Origin: Streptomyces sp. TRM49041
Lineage (GTDB): Bacteria; Actinomycetota; Actinomycetes; Streptomycetales; Streptomycetaceae
Assembly: GCF_008271805.1 (NCBI RefSeq)
Contig: NZ_VSRY01000140.1
Span: forward strand, 81,027-145,026
Length of the DNA: 64,000 nt
Direction of reading: 5' to 3'
Positions 1 through 8,890 of the stretch are shown here, one piece after another. A program made the position numbers and the translations under genes. Position 1 is the stretch's first letter; each line of letters begins with the position of its first letter. The notes below the pieces were generated by a model. That model saw nothing but the letters and a program-made list of their open reading frames with translations. It searched no databases and had not been told where the DNA came from.

Positions 1-900
1 GGTGCGGTCGCCCTGACCCGGGTGCTGGAGCCCGTACTCGCGGACCTGGCCGCTCGCTTCCCCGGCAGCGCGATGCTGCGCGAGCCGGCGTACCGGAGCC
101 TCGCGCTGCCGCCGCCCGGCACCGATGGCGCGCCGGGCGGCTCCCACGACGGCGGCCCGGCCGGCACCCCCGACCGGGCCCTGCTCGAAGGCTTCGGCGT
201 GATCGTCCGCGAGGGCCTGTCCCGGCGGCTGCTGCCCGGTACGACCCCGCTGCTCGCGGCTGCCGTCGCCGACGAGTACCCCACGGGCCCCGGTCACATC
301 TCCCGTCTCCTCCACGGCACCGGCCCGCGGACCGCGCTCGACTGGTGGGCCGCGTACCTCAAGCTGCTCGTCCCGCCCGTGCTGGCCGCCTACTTCGACC
401 ACGGCGTGGTCCTGGAGCCGCACCTCCAGAACGTCGTCGTCTGTGTCGACGACGAGGGCCTGCCCGCGCAGGTCCTCTTCCGCGACCTTGAGGGCACCAA
501 GCTGGTACCGGAGCACCACGCCGACGCCCTGGCGGCGCTGCCCGCCGAGGTGGCCGGGCCCATGACGTACGACGCCCGGCGAGGCTGGGACCGGGTCGTC
601 TACTGCCTGCTGGTCAACCACGTCGCCGAGGTCCTCGCCGCGCTCGCCGACCTGCACCCCGGGACCGAGCCCGCTCTGTGGGCCCGGGTCCACGCGACGC
701 TCCGCGCGTACGCCGACCGGCACGGCTGCCCGCCCCGGCTGGCCGCGCTCCTCGCCGGGGTGCCGCTGCCCGCCAAGGCCAACCTGCTCACGCGCTGGGC
801 GCGCAGGGCCGACCGCGAGGCCGGCTACGTCCGCCTGCCCTCCCCGCTGGCCGAGGACTTCCTGTCCACCGCGACCCCCGCATGGAGCGAGACCCGATGA
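1..900 (+). CDS. IucA/IucC-family siderophore synthetase, C-terminal part
   Basis: The frame is open from base 1, so only about the last 299 residues lie in the window; GTG 22 is almost certainly an internal codon. NIS (NRPS-independent siderophore) synthetases adenylate a carboxylate such as citrate and join it to an amine or alcohol. Visible family features are the EPHLQN stretch encoded at 415-432, the FRDLEG stretch at 478-495 and the C-terminal FhuF-like region. The stop overlaps the next start (ATGA at 897-900), so the two genes form one operon and are probably translationally coupled. The substrate cannot be told from this half of the protein. Confidence 0.85.
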   Translation, partial: GAVALTRVLEPVLADLAARFPGSAMLREPAYRSLALPPPGTDGAPGGSHDGGPAGTPDRALLEGFGVIVREGLSRRLLPGTTPLLAAAVADEYPTGPGHISRLLHGTGPRTALDWWAAYLKLLVPPVLAAYFDHGVVLEPHLQNVVVCVDDEGLPAQVLFRDLEGTKLVPEHHADALAALPAEVAGPMTYDARRGWDRVVYCLLVNHVAEVLAALADLHPGTEPALWARVHATLRAYADRHGCPPRLAALLAGVPLPAKANLLTRWARRADREAGYVRLPSPLAEDFLSTATPAWSETR

Positions 901-2114
901 CCCACCCCACCCCGGAGGCGAGGAACCACATCCTCACCCTCCCCCCGACGGAGCTCCCGGCCTATGTCTACGACCTGACAGCCCTGCGCGAACACGCCGC
1001 GGCGGTACGAGCCGCCCTGCCGGAGCGCGTCGAGCTGTACTACGCCGCGAAGGCGAACCCGGAGCCGGAGATCCTCAGGGCCCTCGCCCCGTACTCCGAC
1101 GGGTACGAGGTCTCGTCGGGCGGCGAGCTCGCCCACGTGGGCCGCGCGGTCCCCGGCCACCCGCTGGCCTTCGGCGGCCCCGGCAAGACGCCCATGGAGA
1201 TCAGCACGGCCCTGGAGCTGGGCGTGGAGCGCTTCCATGTGGAGAGCCTCCACGACCTGCGCATGCTGGGGGAACTGGCCGCCCAAACGGACTCGGAGGA
1301 GCGGGTGGGCGTCCTCCTCCGCTTCAACCTCCCGCTCGCGGCGGCTTCCCTGGAGGGCAGCTCGCTGGCGATGGGCGGCCGCCCGACCCCGTTCGGCCTG
1401 GACCCGGCAGAGGCCGACGAGGCGGTCCGCCCGCTGACGGACGGCACATACCCGAGCCTGGAACTCCTCGGCGTCCACGCCCATCTGGCGAGCGGCCTGG
1501 ACGCGGAGGAGCAACTGGCGGTGGCGGCGTCGATCGTGACGTGGTCGACGGATCTGGCCGCCCGCCACGGCGTCCACCTCCGCGAGGTGAACGTGGGCGG
1601 CGGTATGACGGTCGACTACGCCGCCCCGGAGTCCCGCTTCGACTGGACGTCCTACGGCAAGGGCCTGTCCGCCCTGCTGGCCGCCCACCCGGACCTGACC
1701 CTGCGCATCGAGCCGGGCCGCGCCCTGACGGCGTACTGCGGCTGGTACGCGACGGAGGTCCTGGACGTGAAGCCCAGCCACGGCGAGGAGTTCGCGGTGG
1801 TCCGCGGCGGCACCCACCACCTCCGGACCCCCGCGACCAAGGGCCACGACCAGCCCTGCTCGGTCCTGCCCGTCGCCGCCTGGCCCCACCCCTGGCCCCG
1901 CCCCGCGGCCACCGGGGGCGAGGTCACGCTGACCGGCCAGCTGTGCACCCCGAAGGACCTTCTCGCCCGGCACGTACCGGCCCCGGGCCTGCGGGCGGGC
2001 GACCGGGTGGCGTTCGCCCTGGCCGGGGCGTACGCGTGGAACATCTCGCACCACGACTTCCTCATGCACCCGAGGCCGGGCTTCCACTTCCTGGACGGTG
2101 GTGGCCGGGCCTGA
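897..2114 (+). CDS. Type III PLP-dependent decarboxylase (LysA/ODC fold, SbnH/PvsE-like)
   Basis: A 405-residue group IV decarboxylase. The PLP lysine is in YYAAKAN (about K52), the glycine-rich phosphate-binding region is VNVGGG, and the catalytic cysteine is in GQLCTPKD near residue 349. The family includes diaminopimelate and ornithine decarboxylases and the SbnH/PvsE enzymes, which decarboxylate amino-acid-derived intermediates in citrate siderophore pathways. Start ATG 897 overlaps the stop of the upstream siderophore synthetase by 4 bp, which favours a siderophore role over primary lysine synthesis. Whether it acts on a free amino acid or a citryl intermediate is not decided by the sequence. 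Confidence 0.83.
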   Translation: MTHPTPEARNHILTLPPTELPAYVYDLTALREHAAAVRAALPERVELYYAAKANPEPEILRALAPYSDGYEVSSGGELAHVGRAVPGHPLAFGGPGKTPMEISTALELGVERFHVESLHDLRMLGELAAQTDSEERVGVLLRFNLPLAAASLEGSSLAMGGRPTPFGLDPAEADEAVRPLTDGTYPSLELLGVHAHLASGLDAEEQLAVAASIVTWSTDLAARHGVHLREVNVGGGMTVDYAAPESRFDWTSYGKGLSALLAAHPDLTLRIEPGRALTAYCGWYATEVLDVKPSHGEEFAVVRGGTHHLRTPATKGHDQPCSVLPVAAWPHPWPRPAATGGEVTLTGQLCTPKDLLARHVPAPGLRAGDRVAFALAGAYAWNISHHDFLMHPRPGFHFLDGGGRA

Positions 2115-2132
2115 GGGTCAGTCGCTCTCGCA

Positions 2133-2174
2133 GCCGATGCCGATGCCGATGCCGATGCCGTCGCCGTCGCCGTC
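2133..2174. repeat. Hexanucleotide microrepeat
   Basis: Four GCCGAT units are followed by three GCCGTC units in the short gap between two convergent genes (stops at 2114 and 2219). It is non-coding in the chosen annotation and likely slippage-prone; no regulatory role is evident. Confidence 0.7.
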
Positions 2175-2218
2175 GAGGCCGTGCGGGTCGGCGAAGGCCG
2201 ACGGCCACCGGGTTCGGC

Positions 2219-2962
2219 TCAGCCGTTCTCGGCCTCCGCCGTGGCGGGGGCGTCCGCCAGCCAGTGGTAGCGGCGTTCCGGGCGGCCAGTGGTGCCGTAG
2301 CGGAGGGTGACCTGGGCCTGGCCGGTGGAGACGAAGAACTCCAGGTAGCGGCGGGCGCTGACGCGGGAGAGGCCGGTCGCGGTGGCGCACTCCGAGGCGG
2401 AGAGACCCTCGGGGCGGCCGCGGAGGTTGGTGCGGACCAGGCCGGCGGTCTGTTCCGTGACGCCCTTGGGGAGACGGACCGCCTCGGCGGGTTCCGGGGG
2501 CTGCGGGGGCGTGGGGCCCGGGTCGGGGGTGGCGAAGACCCGGTCCACGTCGGCCTGGGCAGGGATCGCGATGGCGGCCAGTTCGCGGCGGCGGTGCGCG
2601 TACTGCTGGAGGCGTTCATGGAGGACGGAGCTGTCGAAGGGCTTGATCACGTAGTGGACGGCGCCGCCCCGCAGCGCGCCCCGCACCGTCCCGGCGTCGC
2701 GGGCCGCCGTCACCACCAGGACGTCGACCTCCGACCCGCCGGCCGTACCGGCGCGCAGCTCGCGCAGCACGTCGAGGCCGCCGATGTCGGGCAGGTACAT
2801 GTCCAGCAGAACGAGGTCGGGACTGAGCTCGCGCACCGCGCGCAGGGCCTCGGCGCCCGTACGGGCCTCGCCGACCACCGTGAAGCCGTCGAGCCGCTCC
2901 ACGAGCTTGCGGTGCAGCCGGGCGACCATGAAGTCGTCGTCGACGACCAGCACTCTGATCAC
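2219..2962 (-). CDS. CitB/DcuR-type response regulator (orphan)
   Basis: A 247-residue two-domain regulator. The N-terminal receiver has the acidic triplet DDD at residues 8-10, phospho-acceptor D54 in LLDMYLPD and the lysine in VIKPFD. The C-terminal part has a winged-helix/HTH region (SASECATATGLSRVSARRYLEF). GTG 2962 is chosen because GGAAGGAACC lies just upstream and the receiver begins at VIRVLVVDDD; codons further upstream look non-coding. It is divergent from tctCBA, and regulators of this class usually control such tricarboxylate transporters with an adjacent CitA-type sensor kinase. No sensor kinase gene is present on either side, so its partner must be elsewhere or lost. Confidence 0.87.
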   Translation of the reverse strand: MIRVLVVDDDFMVARLHRKLVERLDGFTVVGEARTGAEALRAVRELSPDLVLLDMYLPDIGGLDVLRELRAGTAGGSEVDVLVVTAARDAGTVRGALRGGAVHYVIKPFDSSVLHERLQQYAHRRRELAAIAIPAQADVDRVFATPDPGPTPPQPPEPAEAVRLPKGVTEQTAGLVRTNLRGRPEGLSASECATATGLSRVSARRYLEFFVSTGQAQVTLRYGTTGRPERRYHWLADAPATAEAENG

Positions 2963-3210
2963 GGTGGTTCCTTCCGCACCCTCGCCTTGCCCGCATCCCT
3001 CCTGGCGCGAAGTGTGCATGAGCGGGACCGTCCAGTCACCCGCATCGGCGGAAGTGATGCCGCACCGATGCCTGGCCATGAACAGAATGAACAGAAGATT
3101 CGTTACAGCCAATAGCTGCACAACGCTCCCATCCCTTTCCGGCCGTCTCTCGCGCTGTTTGCATAACGCCGCATCGACGCAGCACCCCCGAGAGCACAGC
3201 TGGAGGAAGC

Positions 3211-4230
3211 GTGTACCGCTCAGCCCCCCGAGCAGTCATGGCGGCCCTCGCCGCCGGTTCGGCCACACTGCTGCTCGCCGCGTGCGGCGGTCAGCAGACC
3301 ACCGGCGCAGGCGACAGCGGCGGCGACTGGAAGCCGACCAAGCCCATCGAGTACATCGCCCCCGCCGGCACCGGCGGCGGCTGGGACACCCTGGCCCGTA
3401 CCAGCGCCCGCGTCCTCGACGAGGCGAAGATCATCGACAGGCCCATGCGCGTGGTGAACAAGCCCGGCGGTGGCGGCGCCATCGGCTGGTCGTACATCTC
3501 GCAGTACCCGGCCGACGCGCACAAGCTCTTCGTGACCAGCCCGCCCATCCTGCTTGTGCCGCTCGCCGGGAAGTCCCAGCAGACGTACGACGACTTCACG
3601 CCCATCGCCCGGCTCAACACCGAGCCCCTCGCGTACGTGGTGAAGGCGTCCTCGCCCTTCAAGACCTTCGGCGACCTGGCGGCCAAGCTCAAGTCCGACC
3701 CGAAGAGCATCAGCATCGCGGGCGGCTCCGGCCCGGGCAGCCTCGACCACGTCGGCCTCGCCGGCGCGGTGAAGGCGGCCGGCGCGGACGCCTCCGAGGT
3801 GAAGTACGTGCCGTTCGACGGCGGCGGCGAGGCGCTGACCGCCCTCCTCGGCGGCCACGCCGAAGCGGCCGTCGCCGGTGCCTCCGAGGTGACGGGCCTG
3901 GTCAAGTCCGGCGACCTGCGGGTCCTGGCCGTCTCCACGAAGGAGCGGTCCGAGATCCTGCCGGACGCGCCCACCCTCACCGAGTCCGGCGTGAAGTACG
4001 TCTTCGACATCTGGCGCGGCGTGATGGGACCCAAGGGCCTCAGCCAGGCGCAGATCGCCTACTACGAGAAGGCGTACAAGGAGATGACCGAGCACGAGGC
4101 GTGGAAGAAGGAGAGCGAGAAGCTCGGCTGGACGAACGCGTACCTCGGCAGCAAGGACTTCGGCAGTTTCCTGCACGAGCAGAACAAGGACCTGAGCAGC
4201 ATCCTCGCCGACGTCGGTCTGAAGAAGTAG
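3211..4230 (+). CDS. tctC: Tripartite tricarboxylate transporter substrate-binding lipoprotein TctC
   Basis: A 339-residue extracytoplasmic binding protein of the Bug/TctC family, which captures citrate or other carboxylates for the TctAB membrane parts. The signal peptide ends in a lipobox (LLLAAC, residues 20-25), so the mature protein should be a lipoprotein. The family pattern GGGWDTLAR and the later GGSGPGSLDHV ligand loop are visible. Start GTG 3211 follows GGAGGAAGC. It is first in a three-gene operon with tctB (19-bp gap) and tctA (12-bp gap). The divergent response regulator in the 248-bp upstream gap is its likely controller. The substrate is not determined by sequence. Confidence 0.9.
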   Translation: MYRSAPRAVMAALAAGSATLLLAACGGQQTTGAGDSGGDWKPTKPIEYIAPAGTGGGWDTLARTSARVLDEAKIIDRPMRVVNKPGGGGAIGWSYISQYPADAHKLFVTSPPILLVPLAGKSQQTYDDFTPIARLNTEPLAYVVKASSPFKTFGDLAAKLKSDPKSISIAGGSGPGSLDHVGLAGAVKAAGADASEVKYVPFDGGGEALTALLGGHAEAAVAGASEVTGLVKSGDLRVLAVSTKERSEILPDAPTLTESGVKYVFDIWRGVMGPKGLSQAQIAYYEKAYKEMTEHEAWKKESEKLGWTNAYLGSKDFGSFLHEQNKDLSSILADVGLKK

Positions 4231-4249
4231 CGGGCCCGGGAGCAGGACG

Positions 4250-4810
4250 ATGCATCACTTCCGTTTCTCGCAGCGCACGCTCGCCGTCGTGCTCGGCCTC
4301 GTCGCGGTGGCGTACACCGTGCAGGCGTACCGCATCCCCGAGTTCACCGCGGTGCAGGTGCCGGTCCAGCCCGGCACCCTGCCCCGCGGGCTGGGGCTGC
4401 TGCTGATCGTGCTGTCGGTGGCGCTCTTCTTCCAGAAGCCCAAGCGGCAGGAGAAGGAGCAGGACGAGCGGCAGGGGCAGGAGCAGCAGGGGCAGGGGCA
4501 GGGGCAGGTGCAGGGGCCGGAGCGGCAGTCGGCGCCCGCGGCCGCGCGAGGCGGCACCAGCGGCCGGTTCCGCGACACGCGTCTCGAGCCCGCCGTCCTG
4601 CTCCTCGCCATCTGCCTCTACGTGGCGCTCTTCGTGCCGCTCGGCTTCGTCATCTCGACCACCCTCTTCGTGGTCGGCACCGCCTGGTTCCTGGGCTTCA
4701 CCCGGCACTGGGTGAGTGCGCTGGTGGGCGGTGGCGTGGCCCTGGCGCTGTACCTCGCCATGTCCGAGGGGCTCGACGTGGCCCTGCCGACCGGGCCGCT
4801 GCCCTTCTGA
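4250..4810 (+). CDS. tctB: Tripartite tricarboxylate transporter small membrane subunit TctB
   Basis: A 186-residue small membrane protein with four hydrophobic segments (about residues 10-27, 46-61, 111-150 as two segments, and 158-177), as expected for TctB. Between the second and third lies a strongly polar insert of about 27 residues (66-92) rich in Gln, Glu and Gly, encoded by a run of near-repeated CAGGGG codons. This is longer than the usual cytoplasmic loop and looks like a codon-repeat expansion. It sits between tctC and tctA in the same operon. Confidence 0.87.
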   Translation: MHHFRFSQRTLAVVLGLVAVAYTVQAYRIPEFTAVQVPVQPGTLPRGLGLLLIVLSVALFFQKPKRQEKEQDERQGQEQQGQGQGQVQGPERQSAPAAARGGTSGRFRDTRLEPAVLLLAICLYVALFVPLGFVISTTLFVVGTAWFLGFTRHWVSALVGGGVALALYLAMSEGLDVALPTGPLPF

Positions 4811-4822
4811 CCTGGAGACGGC

Positions 4823-6373
4823 ATGGACGCTCTCAACGGACTCATCGACGGCTTCGGGGTGGCCTTCACCCCGGCCAACCTCCTCTACGTCTTCCTCGGC
4901 GTGCTCATGGGCACCGTGATCGGCATGCTGCCGGGCCTCGGCCCGATCAGCGCGATCTCGCTCATGATCCCGATCGCGTTCACCATGGACCCGGTGTCGG
5001 CGATCATCATGCTCGCCGGTGTCTACTACGGCGCGATCTTCGGCGGCTCGACCTCGTCGATCCTGCTCAACGCCCCCGGCGTGGCCGGTACGGTCGCCAC
5101 GTCCTTCGACGGCTATCCCATGGCCCGCCAGGGCAAGGCCGGCAAGGCGCTGGCGGTCGCCGCGATCGCCTCGTTCGTGGGCGGCACGGCCGGCGTGATC
5201 GGGCTGATGCTCATCGCGCCCTCGCTCTCCGCGGTCGCGGTCAGCTTCGGCCCGGCCGAGTACTTCTCGCTGATGGTCCTCGGACTCACCGCCGTGGTCT
5301 CCCTCTCCGGGAACAACCTCACCAAGGGCCTCATCTCGGGCACCGTCGGCGTGATGATCGCTCTGATCGGCATCGACTCGCAGACCTCGACGCAGCGCTT
5401 CACCTTCGGGCAGATCGAGCTGTTCGAGGGCGTGGAGTTCCTGATCGTGGCGCTGGGTGTGTTCGCGCTCGCCGAGGTGTTCGTCATGCTGGTGAACGGC
5501 GGCAAGGGCAGCGGCAGGGAAGGCACGATCACCACGCTCCGGCTGAACCGCCGCGAGCTCAAGGACATGAGCGGCCCGACCGGGCGCGGCTCGGTCCTGG
5601 GCTTCTTCATCGGCGTGCTGCCGGGCGCGGGCGCGACGGTCGCGTCGTTCCTCTCGTACTCGTTCGAGAAGCGGCTGGCCAAGGACGGCAAGACCTTCGG
5701 CAAGGGCAACATCAAGGGCGTCGCCGCCCCCGAGTCCGCCAACAACGCGGCGGCGGTGGGCTCCTTCGTGCCGCTGCTGACGCTGGGCGTGCCGGGGTCG
5801 GGTACGACGGCGGTGCTGCTGGGCGCGCTGCTGGTGCTGGGTGTGCAGCCGGGTCCGCTGCTGATGACCGAGAACCCGGACATGTTCTGGGGTGTCGTCG
5901 CCAGCATGTACATCGGCAACATCGTGCTGCTGATCCTGAACCTGCCGCTGATCCCGCTCTTCGCGAAGGTCCTCAAGACCCCGCAGAAGCTGTTGCTCCC
6001 GCTGGTCGTGGTGTTCTGTGTGGTCGGCGTGTACGGCCAGTCGTTCAGCGTCTTCGACCTGTGGCTGCTCGTCGCGTTCGGCGTCGTGGGCTTCCTGATG
6101 CGGGCCAACGACTTCCCCGCGGCGCCGCTCATCCTGGGGCTCATCCTGGGCGGTCTGATGGAGAAGTCGATGCGGCAGGCGCTGCTGATCTCCTCCGGTG
6201 ACTTCAGCGCCTTCGTCACCAAGCCGATCTCCGCGGCTCTGCTGGCCGTGGCCGTGCTCTCGATGACGGCCCCGCTCTTCGGGGCCTGGCGCCGACGCCG
6301 CAAGGCCGGCCGGGCCGCGACGACCCCGACTCCGGCACCGGCCCAGGCGCCGGACGAGCGGATCGACGCCTGA
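4823..6373 (+). CDS. tctA: Tripartite tricarboxylate transporter large permease TctA
   Basis: A 516-residue polytopic permease, full length for the family, with about 12 hydrophobic segments. Both family glycine-rich signatures are present: GMLPGLGPISAISL near residues 34-47, repeated as GVLPGAGATVASFLSY near 261-276, and the motif PESANNAAAVGSFVPLLTLGVPGSGTTAV. It forms the transport channel with TctB and takes substrate from TctC using an ion gradient. A perfect hairpin terminator lies 30 bp after its stop, closing the operon. Confidence 0.92.
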   Translation: MDALNGLIDGFGVAFTPANLLYVFLGVLMGTVIGMLPGLGPISAISLMIPIAFTMDPVSAIIMLAGVYYGAIFGGSTSSILLNAPGVAGTVATSFDGYPMARQGKAGKALAVAAIASFVGGTAGVIGLMLIAPSLSAVAVSFGPAEYFSLMVLGLTAVVSLSGNNLTKGLISGTVGVMIALIGIDSQTSTQRFTFGQIELFEGVEFLIVALGVFALAEVFVMLVNGGKGSGREGTITTLRLNRRELKDMSGPTGRGSVLGFFIGVLPGAGATVASFLSYSFEKRLAKDGKTFGKGNIKGVAAPESANNAAAVGSFVPLLTLGVPGSGTTAVLLGALLVLGVQPGPLLMTENPDMFWGVVASMYIGNIVLLILNLPLIPLFAKVLKTPQKLLLPLVVVFCVVGVYGQSFSVFDLWLLVAFGVVGFLMRANDFPAAPLILGLILGGLMEKSMRQALLISSGDFSAFVTKPISAALLAVAVLSMTAPLFGAWRRRRKAGRAATTPTPAPAQAPDERIDA

Positions 6374-6403
6374 CGGGGGGACACCACGAGGGACACCATG
6401 CGG

Positions 6404-6445
6404 AAAGGGCGGCGGTGCCGGGACGACCCGGCACCGCCGCCCTTT
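6404..6445. terminator. Strong hairpin terminator after tctA
   Basis: A perfect 19-bp stem (arm starting AAAGGGCGGCGG, complementary arm ending CCGCCGCCCTTT) encloses the 4-base loop ACGA. It lies between the convergent tctA and sulP genes. A-rich and T-rich ends flank the stem, so it can work in both directions. Confidence 0.9.
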
Positions 6446-6511
6446 CGCCGTCGCCGGGCCGCCCGTGTCCCGGCCCCACCCGTGCCGGCCCTTGGCCGGG
6501 CGGCCCCTGGC

Positions 6512-8017
6512 TCAGTGGCCTGCGGTGAGCTGTCCCGCGAGCTTGTCGTGCATCTCGGCGCTCGGCTTGTTGAGGCCGATGATGGTGACCTTCTTGCCTC
6601 GCTGGGCGTACTTGTTCTCGATCGCGTCGAGGGCCGCGACGGAGGAGGCGTCCCAGATGTGGGCGTCGGACAGGTCGATGACGACGTCGTCCGGGTCGTC
6701 CTTGTAGTCGAACTGGTAGACGAGGTCGTTGGACGAGGCGAAGAACAGCTCGCCGGTGACCGCGTAGACGACCTGGTTGCCGTCCGGGTCGACGACCCCG
6801 GTGACCTCGGCGAGGTGCGCGACCCGCTTCGCGAAGATCACCATCGCGGTGACGGAGCCGACGATCACACCGATGGCCAGGTTGTGCGTGGCGACGACGA
6901 CCGCGACGGTCACGGCCATCACGAGGGTCTCGCCGAGCGGCAGCCGCTTCAGGGTCTTCGGCTGGATGGAGTGCCAGTCGAAGGTGGCGGCCGACACCAT
7001 GATCATCACAGCGACCAGGGCGGCCATCGGGATGTCGGAGACGACGGGTCCGAAGGCGATGCACAGCACCATCAGGAAGGCACCGGCCAGGAACGTCGAC
7101 AGCCGCGTCCGGGCACCCGACACCTTCACGTTGATCATGGTCTGGCCGATCATGGCGCAGCCGCCCATGCCGCCGAAGAAACCGGTGACGACATTGGCGA
7201 TGCCCTGGCCGACCGACTCGCGGGTCTTGTTGGAGTGCGTGTCGGTGATGTCGTCCACCAGCTTGGCCGTCATCAGCGACTCCATCAGACCGACCAGCGC
7301 GAACGCGAAGGCGTACGGGGCGATGGTGGTCAGCGTGTCCACCGTGAACGGCACGTCGGGCAGGCCCGGGACCGGCAGCGAGGACGGCAGGTCACCCTTG
7401 TCGCCGACGGTCGGCACGGCGATACCGGCACCGATGGTGATGACGGTGAGGATGACGATGGAGACCAGCGGCGCGGGCACGACGCTGGTCAGCTTCGGGA
7501 AGAAGACCATCATCAGCAGCCCGCCGATGATCAGCGGGTAGACCACCCACGGCACGTCCCGCATCTCCGGCACCTGCGCCATGAAGATCAGGATCGCGAG
7601 GGCGTTGACGAAGCCCACCATCACGCTGCGCGGGATGAACCGCATGAGCTTGGCCACCCCGAGCGCCCCGAGGGCGATCTGCATCAGACCGCCGAGGATG
7701 ACGGCGGCGATCAGATAGCCGAGGCCGTACTGGTGGTTCAGCGGGGCGATCACCAGGGCGATGGCGCCGGTCGCGGCGGAGATCATCGCCTTGCGGCCGC
7801 CGACGACCGCGATGACGACCGCCATCGTGAACGATGCGAACAGACCGATGGCCGGGTCGACACCCGCGATGATCGAGAACGAGATCGCCTCGGGGATCAG
7901 CGCCAGGGCCACCACCAGGCCGGCCAGCACCTCGGTCCGGAAGACCTTGGGGGAGGCGAGCCAGTCGGGCTTGGACAGCTTGATCTGCTTGGGCGCAGCG
8001 GACAGCGGAGAGGACAT
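6512..8017 (-). CDS. SulP-family anion transporter with STAS domain
   Basis: A 501-residue SulP/SLC26 transporter. The N-terminal two thirds form the 14-helix anion transport core (ALIPEAISFSIIAGVDPAIGLFASF near residues 33-57, GGMGGCAMIGQTMINVK later). The C-terminal 120 residues are a STAS domain, including VVIDLSDAHIWDASSVAAL. Substrates in the family include sulfate, bicarbonate and other anions. ATG 8017 (MSSPLSAAPKQ) is chosen because the open frame upstream of it looks non-coding. A MerR gene is divergent across a 319-bp gap and may regulate it. Confidence 0.9.
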   Translation of the reverse strand: MSSPLSAAPKQIKLSKPDWLASPKVFRTEVLAGLVVALALIPEAISFSIIAGVDPAIGLFASFTMAVVIAVVGGRKAMISAATGAIALVIAPLNHQYGLGYLIAAVILGGLMQIALGALGVAKLMRFIPRSVMVGFVNALAILIFMAQVPEMRDVPWVVYPLIIGGLLMMVFFPKLTSVVPAPLVSIVILTVITIGAGIAVPTVGDKGDLPSSLPVPGLPDVPFTVDTLTTIAPYAFAFALVGLMESLMTAKLVDDITDTHSNKTRESVGQGIANVVTGFFGGMGGCAMIGQTMINVKVSGARTRLSTFLAGAFLMVLCIAFGPVVSDIPMAALVAVMIMVSAATFDWHSIQPKTLKRLPLGETLVMAVTVAVVVATHNLAIGVIVGSVTAMVIFAKRVAHLAEVTGVVDPDGNQVVYAVTGELFFASSNDLVYQFDYKDDPDDVVIDLSDAHIWDASSVAALDAIENKYAQRGKKVTIIGLNKPSAEMHDKLAGQLTAGH

Positions 8018-8336
8018 ACGACCGTTTCTCGTTCCGGAGATTCCCCGGCGGCCCGGCCACGACGGGGGCCCTGCCGGTGGGAGGTGGCGGCCCTGTCGGA
8101 CCGCCGGTCGGGCATCATTGCCCGGAAGCCATGGGGCGCCGCCCGGCAGACCGTGTGGGGTCCGTTCCGGGGGCGAACGCATCCGACTCTACCCTGACGT
8201 GAGGGCAGAGTGTGACGTGCGGCTTGTGAAATGCAGGTGAACCGGCGCCCGGGACCTGTGATTCAAGCCACGTATCCTGGGCGGCTTCGAACCTTCGGAT
8301 CTCTGATGGCGGACGCGGAATGGAGCAGGCGGGGCG
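8018..8336. promoter_or_regulatory. Divergent intergenic region sulP / merR
   Basis: A 319-bp gap between two divergent starts. It should hold both promoters; I do not see a clear MerR-type palindrome with 19-20 bp spacing, so no operator is marked. Confidence 0.4.
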
Positions 8337-8744
8337 ATGACGGACCAGCGGCGGCAGATGCAGATCGGCGAGGTGGCCGAGCGGACCGGGCTGTCGCTGC
8401 GCACGATCCGCCACTACGAGGACGTGGGTCTCGTCATGCCGTCCGCACGCAGCAAGGGCGGCTTCCGGCTCTACACCGAGCTCGACGTCGAGCGGCTCAT
8501 GGTCATCCGCCGGATGAAGCCGCTGGACTTCTCGCTGGACGAGATGCGTGAACTGCTGGAGATCACCGACCGGCTCGCGGCGACGGAAGAGCCGCCGACG
8601 GGCGAGGAGCGGGAACGGCTGCGGGAGCGCCTGGACGCGTACCGGATGGTTGCCGACGCGCGCTGCGAGAAGCTGCGCGCGCAGCTCATGGCCGCCGAGG
8701 ACTTCGCGACGACACTGCACCGGAAGCTGGACGCGGCACGCTGA
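8337..8744 (+). CDS. MerR-family transcriptional regulator
   Basis: A 135-residue regulator. The winged HTH is at residues 7-75 (IGEVAERTGLSLRTIRHYEDVGLV, then RSKGGFRLYTELDVERL) and is followed by a dimerisation helix (about 85-130). There is no cysteine cluster for metal binding, so it belongs with the organic-ligand or stress MerR proteins rather than the mercury/copper sensors. ATG 8337 begins MTDQRRQMQIGEV. Its divergent position next to the SulP transporter suggests it controls that gene, itself, or both; this is inference from position. Confidence 0.87.
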   Translation: MTDQRRQMQIGEVAERTGLSLRTIRHYEDVGLVMPSARSKGGFRLYTELDVERLMVIRRMKPLDFSLDEMRELLEITDRLAATEEPPTGEERERLRERLDAYRMVADARCEKLRAQLMAAEDFATTLHRKLDAAR

Positions 8745-8890
8745 GGGCTCCCGCCACCCCGGGCGCGGGGCGCGGGGTTGGCGCGGGGTTGGCGCGGCGG
8801 TGGGCTCGGCCGAGTGCGGGCTTGTCGCCGGACTCCACGGCGAATTCCCGGCCCCGGTCCGTCACCTCCCCGTAAGACCGGTCCTGCCGC

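Noticed and set aside
825..2087. Long minus-strand open frame opposite the PLP decarboxylase
   Set aside because: It is the antisense of a clear decarboxylase gene in GC-rich DNA and has no family features.
6398..8197. Long plus-strand open frame opposite sulP
   Set aside because: Asp/His/Gly/Arg-rich antisense artefact; the SulP transporter on the other strand is unambiguous.
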